64,000 bases of DNA, from NCBI GenBank assembly GCA_033807695.1, contig CM066301.1:3968001-4032000 (forward strand), read 5' to 3'. This DNA is from Daedaleopsis sinensis. Its lineage: Eukaryota > Basidiomycota > Agaricomycetes > Polyporales > Polyporaceae. Position 1 is the stretch's first letter; the number at the start of each line of letters is the position of its first letter. Of the stretch, positions 55,056 to 64,000 are shown in pieces. The notes under the pieces are model-generated. The model was not told the DNA's origin, ran no database searches, and saw nothing but the letters and a program-made list of their open reading frames with translations. Position numbers and translations under genes: made by a program.

Positions 55056-56204
55056 TCCATTGCCAAAGACACGATGGCATGCCTAGCGGACCTGCCAAGA
55101 ATAGACGTTGTTGGAGACCATGGCATTAGACTTGTGATACTGCACTTCGTGTGGTCTGCAAGGGTGTCATGACTCATTATGCGCAAGGTAAATGGTAGGA
55201 GCCAACCACATGTCCATTTACACATGGCTGGTCTAATAGGGCAGCCCGTGTATAGACGGGCATGCCGTGCTGTAAGACGCACAAGATTGGAGGGAGGAGG
55301 CACAGAGAACAAGACTAGTGGGAAATACCGTGCAGCCTCATCTAGCGGCAATCTCTCGGATCACTCCGGCCCTCCTTCCAAGCTGCTACCTATCAGTGGC
55401 TACTATCTGTCTTGCCTGCCGCTATTCACTGAGGTGTGTGCATGACCCGGCAGAGTCGGTACATGTACAACGCGAGATATCCCGGCAGGCGAGATATGCG
55501 GCATTGGGAAAGGGGGTGGGAGAAGGTGCAAGGTGGCTGTTTGGTGGCTGAGAATGTGGCCTGCCATTGGCCACCCTGCCAAGGCGGTGTTGGGCAGGAC
55601 AGATTGCCGCTTGATGAGCGCATCCGAGAGCCGAATGGACAGTGTTTTCACTGCGCATCTATGGCGTAGAGCATATATTATAGCTGTTCGTATGGTGCAA
55701 CCTGATCCAATTGGGCCTGGGATTGAGTATCATATTAGCAGTAATATGTGTATAAACTTACAGTAATATACTGAGAAATTTTGCATAGAGAGACAGAACC
55801 TGAAGGGCCAGACAACATAGGGCGGGTAGTCTACATACGGGCCACCCAAATAGGGCGGTCATTTGTAAACAGATGTGTGGAGTATACACAGTAGACATGA
55901 GCAGCCGTGATCACGAATCAGAGAGGTGGAAGGCCTGCTGCTTTGCAGATGTCTGCCATCACAATGATAATGTGCCTTGCCGTTGATAAAGGGCCTGGAT
56001 AGCTACACCTGCTATCGTTCTTGTTGTCCATTCCGTGCATAACGCACTGACACGTGTGACGTGTGATGCCAAGGTCACCGCTGTTAGAGACAGCAGCTGA
56101 TTCAAGGTGCCTAATCAGGATGGACCTGCCCACCTAAGCCATAATTTCCCACGCAGTTTGAGTCCACTGCAAGTATTTGAGAACATGAAATGTCTGCAGG
56201 AGTG
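55056..56204. other. Repeat-island spacer, no gene seen
   Basis: About 1.1 kb of mixed composition. Short open frames occur on both strands, none with family resemblance. Confidence 0.5.
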
Positions 56205-56447
56205 CATCAACAAAACCCACTTCCGTCTTATAAGTCATTAGTTGACTTATTGTCTTATATAGTCTTATACAAGGCAATACGTCGTCTGAGAGTGTAAGGA
56301 TATAATTCACCCCCTCAACATATCATGGTTATTACATACTTACTCTCCCATTTTGACCTTTTCGTCCCGAATAAGGAGAATAAGTCAGTTAAGGTGGCCG
56401 ATGAATGTATTGCAAGTAGAGTAAGACAGATATGGGCTTTCCTTATG
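56205..56447 (+). mobile_element. TIR element (MITE-like), copy 4, decayed
   Basis: 243 bp with left end CATCAACAAAACCCAC and a damaged right end (inverse of CATAAGGAAAGCCCA). Same internal order as copies 1 and 2 (ACAAGGCAATACGTCGT, then TTCACCCCC). Flanked by TG on both sides. Confidence 0.7.
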
Positions 56448-57758
56448 TGCTCAGTGTGCTCGTGGAATAAGATTTGACACATTAGTCTTAGTACTCGTTT
56501 CTAATGAAATGGGGTTTGGAATGGCTGTCGAAAAGGAAGCACACCTGAAAATGGAACACACGAGGCTGATGGGATGATGGGAAAACGAGGAGAGGCTTAA
56601 GGTGTGTAGCCCTAGGCTAGGGTTCTGATCCACGGAGTTGGAATTCCTCTGTGTGCTGAACATGGCCGAGAGCTTATGAGACTCATGAGTATGCCTCTAA
56701 TGATGCTGATATATAGGTTGACAGTGCTCAAATATACGGGCGAGCTGTCACCGCAATTTTAGTATTGCTCAGATGTCTTCTAGCGGTTTACGAGGCGGGT
56801 TGGAAGGATACAGTTTGCGAGGAGGTCCTCTATTCTTAATAGATTTCCAACTCCGCCTTGGATTCTTGGAGTGAGTGCCATATTGATTGACTACGTCCCC
56901 ATCAAACCCATCATCCACAAGCCTTGTGTATTCCGTTCTCGATCGTGTTTCCCTTTTTGACGGCTATCTCTCCTTTGAAATGAGTAAGACACTGTTGGGG
57001 CCTCGTACGCCAAGCAAGATCATGCCATCATCACGCGGTAGCCTTGCCGGGATCATCACTGATCCCTGAGCGTGAGCGGACTCTATGACTACGACGAGCT
57101 GAAAGGGCCCAAATGATATAATTTACCTATATATAACGCTGGCTATCGGGTTCCGTAAGTGTCCTGCACATTCCGTGCTGTTCCGCGTCGCACGACGAAT
57201 TTGACTATATATGGAGCGTGATGTTGCTGTGGTGTGCCTTTGTGTGATACAAGTTTACAGCGTGTGACTTTGCCACTCGAGGTCTCGCCTTCAGCTCAGT
57301 GACCGAGCATCGAATAAGAGATAGAATGAAGGCCCTACAACATAATAAAGACAGTTTAAATTACTCGTTTTCACAAAGTCATACACACTCGACCAACTGT
57401 CCCGAATCTTCTCGACTATGGACTCTCGTTGTTGTGCTTTAGATCTATCTACCAAAATCATGACCGTGTAGCTAAATAACATAAATACCCATCTGATTAA
57501 TTCTACCAATAGTCAAATAGGCTCTGGCAGAGCTCAAGAACAGCTCCCTCACATGATATATGCCCATGTCATACACATGGAGCACCAAGCCTGGATCCAC
57601 TTGAATACTATACAACTAGAATATGTGGTTCGAATCCGAGTAGTAACAATTCGAGTACTGACTACAGACTGTGGATTGTGATCAATGTTCTTACCTATTG
57701 TGATATAAATTCCAGTAGACGGTGTCATAGCTTATATAGACCCTAGTAAGAAGGATTC

Positions 57759-57887
57759 GCCTCGCAAGCTCGACGAGAGACAGTCAGAGTCCTTGCCCGA
57801 GAGTGCCTCGCAAGCTCGGCAAAGACAGTCGGTCAGACGGCGCCTCGGAAGCTCGGCGCGCCCAAATAGAGGCCTCGCAGGCTCGGC
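57759..57887. repeat. Four spaced copies of GCCTCGCAAGCTCGGC
   Basis: Copies at 57759 (last two bases differ), 57805, 57842 (GCCTCGGAAGCTCGGC) and 57872 (GCCTCGCAGGCTCGGC), spaced 46, 37 and 30 bp. Each is imperfectly palindromic. A GACAGTC spacer word also recurs. Confidence 0.85.
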
Positions 57888-57916
57888 AGCACCACGCGGC
57901 AGCACCTACATGGCAG

Positions 57917-57946
57917 CCACATGGCACCACGTGGCTTGCCATGTGG
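57917..57946. repeat. 10-bp inverted repeat around CACGTG
   Basis: CCACATGGCA and its exact reverse complement TGCCATGTGG separated by 10 nt that contain the E-box CACGTG. Confidence 0.85.
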
Positions 57947-58698
57947 TATAGACGCCACATTCGTCCCATTCCATCATTCTATCATGAATTTTATCACGAA
58001 TGATCGTACATCGCGTACGAAATGCCAACGAGGTTGCGATCGCATCAGGCGGGTCCCCACTACACTGTGGATATGCCCGTTCGTTGACATGCTCGCCCGC
58101 TCGTCTAGCCTCAAAATACTTACCGCAAGACTGCTCTCGCGATGGAGGCGTTCGATGTGTGCGACGTCCGACCCTCGGACTCTAAGCTGCTATGTGTAAA
58201 ACGTATAAATCTATGAAGCGACTAGTACCATGGATCTTAAGGTCTAACGAATATTCTCGAGACGATCGACCCAGCGCCCACATCGGGCAGTCCCGAAAGG
58301 AGGACTTGTAGTATGTCCAGCTATCAGGTCTGGCGACTTGAAGTCCCCCGATCTGGTAGGGCTACGTGGTGATATAGCCTCTAATTGAGAGGGCGGGCAG
58401 GTACATAAAGTCACATGCGCGGAGTCATTCTCCGTCGTTAGTATCCGTCGAATGTCGACAGGTGTCCCAGGGTATATGCACTAACACTTAACCGCGCTCG
58501 TGATAGCCCTACCGCCCCTGGCAGTATAGTAACAGCACAATAAACAGTAATTCGTACTATGCGATACGGTTCGCGATATCCGAGTTGCATTGCTGTACGA
58601 TCTGATGCGATAGCATGTAGCTGGCCGTAGCCGTAGGAAATTGAACCCATTAGTAACCCTTACAAACTGCGTAGCATCTAAATATGCGTACCGGTGCG

Positions 58699-59865
58699 CT
58701 ACTGGTTATGGTTCCGCACAGTACTACCTCGCCTCTTTCCTCGGCGGATGGGGCTTCGATTTGATGGTCTGCCATCGTCACGCTCTCCGTGTATCCGCCG
58801 TGTCGCTCCACGGTGGCTCCGCCCCCGAGACGACGGCGCTGTCCGTCGAGTCATGTCCGAGTCATCCGACCCCGAATCGTCCGATATCTCGACATACTCT
58901 TCACCGTAGGCGAGGTCAGCAAGCTCATGCAGTGACTGAGCGCACGATGGACCTTCACACTCCACGGGGTCGCCATGATCCGAGTTACCGAACACGATGT
59001 CACCAAGCGGGACGAGATCCCACAAGTCCGCGACGGAAGGAGTGTCACCGCTACTGGCGGTGGAGCTGGACCGCAAAGCTCGAAGGGCTCGATTGTCGTA
59101 TGGAACTTCGAGATGGACAAGGTCGACCGAACTGTTCCGGCACTCGTTTACGATGGTAACGGTCGCCCGGTCCGACCCCGAGCGGTGTATATTTGCAACA
59201 CATCCCTGCACATGGGCATTGTAGACCGAGATGGTTCTCGGATCCGCGGAGGTGAGCTGAAATGCGGGCCGTGTGGTGGCGTATATGCGGATGAACGAGT
59301 CGCCTGCGATCGGTTGAATGGGCCACGCCGCTAGTGTATAGACATGGCTCTTCCTGCACCCGTAAGTCTTCCGAGTCCAGAGTGAATAGGACGTCCACCG
59401 AGCGACGACGTCGATATGATGAGTTGTGGGACGGGGAGTGGTAGAAACTGTGGAGAGCAACCTTCCCGTGTCCATGGAGAAGACACTCGAGGAGGTAGAA
59501 CTATGAATGGAAGGTATCAGAGAAGCTGAGGAAGCGTTCGACCCGGGACGGGTACCGCGCAAGTATTTCAAGTGGTCATGGGCACGCACCGACGTAGTAT
59601 ATGTCTCCCCGGGACTGACACGGGCAGTTTTTCCGGAGCGAGCAGGGTCAGTTGCTGCGTAGATTGGTTGCGAGACGGCGACCACCGCGACGAGGGTTTC
59701 GTACGACGTGACTAGTAAACATACGGGAGACAACGCCGAGTATGCGACCGGGCAACTCACATATCGTCCAGCACCTATGTTCGTCCAGAAGGAAGCACGT
59801 AGGGGCTGTGGTGCGCTGCGTCGAGGTACGTAGGCGGGATTACAGTCGTCGTGGTAATTGATCAC
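58699..59865 (-). CDS. Gene X2, unknown family, paralogue of X1
   Basis: 388-codon open frame without a recognised domain. After a hydrophobic stretch (PVCLLVTSYETLVAVVAVSQ, residues ~48-67, perhaps a signal anchor) and a Ser-rich linker comes the block shared with X1: AAWPIQPI, RIYATTRPAF, NAHVQGCVANI, ATVTIVNECRNSSVDLVHLE and VECEGPSC. An acidic patch (EISDDSGSDDSD) and a very basic tail (PIRRGKRRGSTVRNHNQ) follow and are absent from X1. A GTGAGT site at about 59760 means the N-terminus could be spliced. It lies 220 bp downstream of the RNR gene on the same strand. The open frame is undamaged, so it is probably expressed. Function unknown. Confidence 0.65.
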   Translation of the reverse strand: MINYHDDCNPAYVPRRSAPQPLRASFWTNIGAGRYVSCPVAYSALSPVCLLVTSYETLVAVVAVSQPIYAATDPARSGKTARVSPGETYTTSVRAHDHLKYLRGTRPGSNASSASLIPSIHSSTSSSVFSMDTGRLLSTVSTTPRPTTHHIDVVARWTSYSLWTRKTYGCRKSHVYTLAAWPIQPIAGDSFIRIYATTRPAFQLTSADPRTISVYNAHVQGCVANIHRSGSDRATVTIVNECRNSSVDLVHLEVPYDNRALRALRSSSTASSGDTPSVADLWDLVPLGDIVFGNSDHGDPVECEGPSCAQSLHELADLAYGEEYVEISDDSGSDDSDMTRRTAPSSRGRSHRGATRRIHGERDDGRPSNRSPIRRGKRRGSTVRNHNQ

Positions 59866-60084
59866 TCCTTATAAGCGGTTTCGGGAACACAATCATTACG
59901 AATTACATACTGCAGCCGCGAACGCTCCCACGCCTCGCGAATTATCGACTAACAAACCCATCACCGTGACCAGCATATCGGAAATAGCATGAAGCGGCTT
60001 AAATACACGTACACCGTACATGGCGTGATACATGTCACTCGACTGGATGTATATTTGTACACGAGGATATCGCGAACCGGGTAA

Positions 60085-63000
60085 TCACACTCCAGTGGCC
60101 CGGGCATGCTGCGACAAGGAAAGAACGTAACCGGTCCACACGGAAAACGAACGGCACACTGCCGGAACCGCCAGCGAATCGGACAGTGCACATGGACATG
60201 GAACCTTACCCCGACCGCGTGTGAACGGATGCTCACCCAGCGCAGGGTCCGCATACTTCAAGCTGGAGGGCATCCGAACCAGTCGAGGTTGGGACCGTAC
60301 CATCATGAGTGTCCTGGAATCGGTACCAGCAAGCCAGTCAGCGTATATCATTGATAGGAGAGAACACAACGAATAACGCACACCAGGATCGTCGCCGCCC
60401 CGGGGTGCGACTGCACCAGATCCACCATCCGACCAGCCTGACTGCCGACCCGCGTCCCGCACCTCACTGTCACCCGAACTGGACGACCATATCGACCCAA
60501 ATCGAACAGGCACACGCTCAGCCCCCACGGTGGATCGAGCGGGTATCGAATCCGCAGCATCTGGCACCCGATCGGAGGGAGCGGACAAAAAACCACGACC
60601 ACGCGGAGTTGCGCGCCTGGAGAGACCGAAGCTCGCAGGTGGGAGAGCGTACGGGAGCGGGAAGGTAGGTGCGCGGGACCTCAAGTAGTACACACCGGTT
60701 TTCAGGCCCTTCCGCCAGCCGTACAGGTATAGCTGCTTCTGTAGACCAGAACATAGTCGTGAGCGACGAACCACGAGACGGGAGAATGGCTGACCATAGA
60801 CGTCCACTGGGGGCAGGCTACGTACAGAGACAGACTCTCGCTCTGATCAATGTAGGGGGCACGGTCGGCGGCCAAATCGATCATCACTCGGGGGTCCAAC
60901 TCCCAGGCGGTACGGTACAACTCTTTCACAGCAGAAGGAAGGCCGGGTACGGTAGCCACAGAACCTGTGTAATTGTGAGGACAGAATACTCGAACTGGGC
61001 AAACGACACGCACCATGTTCGCGTATAATTGTCTGACGGACGTCGTCGGACCAGATACCCCGGGCGACGAGGTCACGGACTACCCAGGGGCAGAACTCTG
61101 TGTACTCACCACTCTGGATCCGGTGAGTGGTCACGTTGCTATAACCCAGCAACGAATTAGTACCATATACACAAGAGCTTACGATACGACGTCACCTAAG
61201 GCGAGGTTCGGTACTCTCGGAATTCCCGAGAAGATGTGCAGTGGATGCGGTAGGCATCTGGGCGGTGAGCGTAGCGTTCCGCAGGCCATACTTGAGGATG
61301 CGGCTCCTCAAGGACTGAAAGTCGTGCCTGTCACTGGGCAACACGCCCCAATGGTCAGGCGCGAGGACACCCCTGGACGCAGGGGAACCGCTCCATGCAG
61401 GATACGGCCCGAACTCCTCCGCGGCGTCGCAACTGGCTTCAAGCGCAGCGTGATAGATCGTCTCAAAGACGTTTACGTTGAAAGTCTTCGCATCCTGAGA
61501 GCTGTACGATATCGCCCGGGATCGGAGGCAGTCCGAGAACCCCTGCACCCCGAGTCCCAGGGACCTCCACATAAGCGACGCGTCGCGGACAGAGTTGCTC
61601 GGGTACTGAGCACGGTCCAGGATGGTATCGAGGTTTCGAACCGCGATCTTGACCACCCGATGGAGAAGTGCGAAATCGAAAGAGAGATCGGGCTTCACGA
61701 ACCGCGGCAATGCTACAGAAGCCAGCGTGCACACAGCGGGTGCACCGGGGGCACAGTACTGGACAATCTCCGTGCACAAATTAGAGGACTGTATCAGGCC
61801 CCGATGACTTTGACCGTTCTTCGCTGGGGGCATGTAGAGTGTCAGGCAAACGATCCGAATCGACACACAGAAGGTACGAATCGACGCACCATTGACGGAG
61901 TCCCTGAATATGATGAAAGGAGTACCAGACTCTCGCTGCGCGTCGCAGACTGCTCGGAAGAGCAAGTTCGCTGCGATCGTGGTTCTGGGCACCGCAGAGG
62001 ACTCATACTCCTCGTACAGCATATCGAACTCAACTCCAAACACATCGTTCAAACCTGGGACGTCCACCGGATCGAACAGCGACCACGACGATTCTTGCTC
62101 CACGCGTCTCATGCTGAAAAACGTCAGCACATGAACGTGAAGTGAAACAACATGCGTACAATATATCAGGCACCAGTACGCCAGGGAACATATGCACGGG
62201 CCGATTCGGGGGAGCAACCTTCGTGGTCCTGCATGTTACGATAGAGCGTACCTCCGCGTGCCACATAGATATGTAAACGGCACCGGAGCAAGGACGACGG
62301 GCCCCGCTGGCCGAGAGATACGCGGCATGACCGTCGTAGAGTCGCAAGAGATGCATCACACCCGGTGACGATGTAACTCCTGCCCTGTACATCACCGCGT
62401 CAGATGTACCGAGACGGGATGGGATTGGACGCACCGTCGAGCGGGGACATCCGCGAACGACATCCCGACCCCACCCCCGGACCCCCACAGCAGATCGAGA
62501 TCGGACGCGCCTCGTAGAAGATTGGAAGGACTGGAAACATCAGGCTGGAAGATATAACACGACGCGAAGTTAGGCTTGACCGTTCCTCCATTGCAAACAA
62601 CGGGTGTCGCGTGCGTGTAGAGGCCACGGGATAGTACATCATACGTCTCCAAGACCCTGTGAATGTCCGAGCGGTGGATCCCAATGGCGACCCGCATATG
62701 CACAAACTGAGGACGCTCCGCAGGGGCATCGACCAAGCTGGACCGGAGCAAATAGGACTGGACGAGTGAATTTGCACTAATACTGTGGGGGGGTCAGGTC
62801 GAAACCGCACTACGACACGCAGTACGGGATATACGCACTACCCCATCCTATAGTCTCGCTTGTGAATAAGTGCGTTATCCAGCTGTACACCGTGCTGGAC
62901 AACTGCCTCCAAGAGATCCGGATGGAGCGACAGGGACGATACTGCACGAACGACGGTCAGATCAGTTCCAGACAGGTACTAGGGATGGCCACCAACTATT

Positions 63001-63574
63001 GGAATGAACCCAACGAGAAAATGATTTTGCGACGACCTTGTGAATGTTTGCTACTAACATGCGCCCGGCCAACCGACTATAGTCCGGGTGGCGACCGGCG
63101 AGGCTGGCGATAGAAGACGCGGCGAAATTCTAGACCAACGTCAGACACGCAGAGACGAACTTGTAGCCGAACCGTTCTCACCTGCAGTTCGTACGTCGTG
63201 GTCTGCGGTCTGATGCCGGCGAGTATCGTTTTAAGAATTCTGAGAACACACGTAGTCAGTCCCGCGAGGAGCACACGCACTTGGAGATGGCAACACCCTC
63301 GGCCGTAAGGGGGACGTACAGCCGATAGTCAATATACTTTGGATCGAGATCCCAGGACAACTACCGCCACGGCCGTCAGCAAATTAAAACACGCCATAAC
63401 GGCCCGCCTCACTGACCAGTCGGATGGTGTGCAGTAACTGAAGAGGGTCAATTACACTAGTGCACAGCGAAGGGACCGTTACGGTACTGACTTTGCCAGC
63501 GTAGAAGGGTTGCGCTTCACTGTGAGGTTGTTAGGTCGTATTACGGAACATAGTACTGGTCAGTACAGACCCAT
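60085..63574 (-). CDS. Diverged ribonucleotide reductase large subunit (class I, R1)
   Basis: Reduces ribonucleotides to deoxyribonucleotides with an R2 partner. Fourteen exons (63574-63571, 63519-63488, 63437-63417, 63360-63281, 63239-63182, 63129-62997, 62941-62842, 62782-62435, 62384-62160, 62113-61890, 61823-61196, 61138-61014, 60964-60795, 60738-60085) sum to one frame of 933 aa. N-terminal ATP-cone-like part: ILKTILAGIRPQTTTYEL, HPDYSRLAGRMLVANIHK. Core: THATPVVCNGG, NFASCYIF, GSGGGVGMSF, ESSWSLFDP, SSNLCTEI, AVCTLASVALPRFV, FETIYHAALEASC, SGSPASRG, MPTASTAHLLGNSE, YIDQSESL and GLKTGVYYLRSR. The three redox cysteines, catalytic N and E and the YY pair are kept. Far more diverged than ordinary fungal RNR1. 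The first two exons and the ~215-residue tail are uncertain; no CxxC end is seen. Confidence 0.8.
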
Positions 63575-64000
63575 CTACAACAAAGGGGCACGTCGGTCAG
63601 TCGCAATACTACCGGACTGGACGGTGCGCGTGCGATAAACGTACCTCGCTTCACGATATCAAACGCGGGGACTGCTACGGTAGCCATCACAGAGTAGGTT
63701 GCGACGATGGAAACAGGACAGTGTGGGGGTGAGGAGGTCGACGTCTTCCTATCGCAGGACCATGTGCATAATATATGGCACGCTCTGGCTGTATCAGTCG
63801 CCTGCTGCTGAATCTACCGTCCTCCTTTTCCTGGTAATCCTGTACGGCTCGCTACGGCAGTGCGCGTGTTGCACCACTCCAGGCCAAGCGGTTCGCGATC
63901 TGAGCACCGTGAACGGACGATCGACGGAATTAGCCCGGCATCGGTACATTACCGGAGTACCGCCATCACAATGCCCGTGCATCAATGCATCACGACTCAT
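63575..64000. other. Upstream flank of the RNR gene
   Basis: About 425 bp with only short open frames. It may hold a 5' UTR intron (an acceptor TTGTAG directly precedes the proposed ATG) and the promoter. Confidence 0.4.

Larger units (their letters stand above)
56448..58698. other. AT-rich spacer, no gene seen
   Basis: About 2.2 kb without recognisable coding sequence apart from the GC-rich repeat cluster at 57759-57946 (listed separately). A tRNA-like B-box at 57627 was judged not to belong to a tRNA. GC content rises again close to 58690. Confidence 0.5.

Noticed and set aside
57601..57660. tRNA B-box-like GGTTCGAATCC at about 57627
   Set aside because: No A-box at the right distance and the flanks do not fold into acceptor and anticodon stems; chance match or a degenerate SINE piece.
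61015..62145. 376-codon open frame on the plus strand
   Set aside because: It is antisense to the RNR exons; the minus strand carries all conserved R1 motifs and the plus-strand product resembles nothing.
1..64000. CRISPR arrays, operons, Shine-Dalgarno sites, riboswitches
   Set aside because: The window is eukaryotic nuclear DNA; no regularly spaced identical repeats of CRISPR type were seen.

Overview
This window is nuclear DNA of a filamentous basidiomycete, most likely an agaricomycete. Genes are dense, on both strands, and broken by many introns of about 48-75 nt. It encodes fungal or basidiomycete proteins (DASH subunit Dad3, a Clp1-like clamp-connection regulator, DUF3074, F-box/LRR proteins, a secreted Kex2-type protein). 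The closest known genus cannot be read from the sequence alone. Almost all gene models were built by joining ORF pieces at splice sites and checking that the summed exon lengths keep one frame.

1-24.3 kb is a compact housekeeping block: SKP1 (-), mitochondrial ribosomal protein bL27m (+), an F-box protein (-), a DUF3074 protein (+), a class-I glutamine-synthetase-like enzyme (-), a WDR53-like WD40 protein (+), an anion/nicotinate-type MFS permease (-), a conserved unknown (-), a class I/II aminotransferase (-) divergent from arginase (+), a second F-box protein (+), a small secreted protein (-) and a divergent AGC-like kinase (+). 24.3-31.5 kb is gene-poor and rich in microsatellites, and holds only a Clp1-like developmental regulator (-). 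31.5-48.1 kb is dense again: DAD3 (+), ARPC1 (-), a second MFS permease (+) that is an exon-for-exon paralogue of the first, a PAC3-like proteasome chaperone (-), MED16 (+), a glycine-rich membrane protein (-), a third F-box protein (+) and UTP21 (+).

48.1-58.7 kb is a repeat island. It has four copies of a ~253-bp terminal-inverted-repeat element, a gag-only Ty1/copia relic with two LTRs, an inverted duplication, a strong hairpin, a GC-rich 16-mer array, and gene X1. X1 sits exactly between two direct copies of the small element. 58.7-64 kb carries X2, a paralogue of X1, and directly upstream on the same strand a strongly diverged but intact, 14-exon ribonucleotide reductase large-subunit gene.

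Three observations stand out. First, the diverged RNR large subunit keeps its catalytic cysteines and radical-path tyrosines and is paired with an unknown gene family (X). Second, there are six probable GC-AG introns, one of them proven by its GT-AG counterpart at the same position in the paralogue. Third, the glutamine-synthetase-like gene carries micro-exons of 9, 11, 16 and 17 nt.
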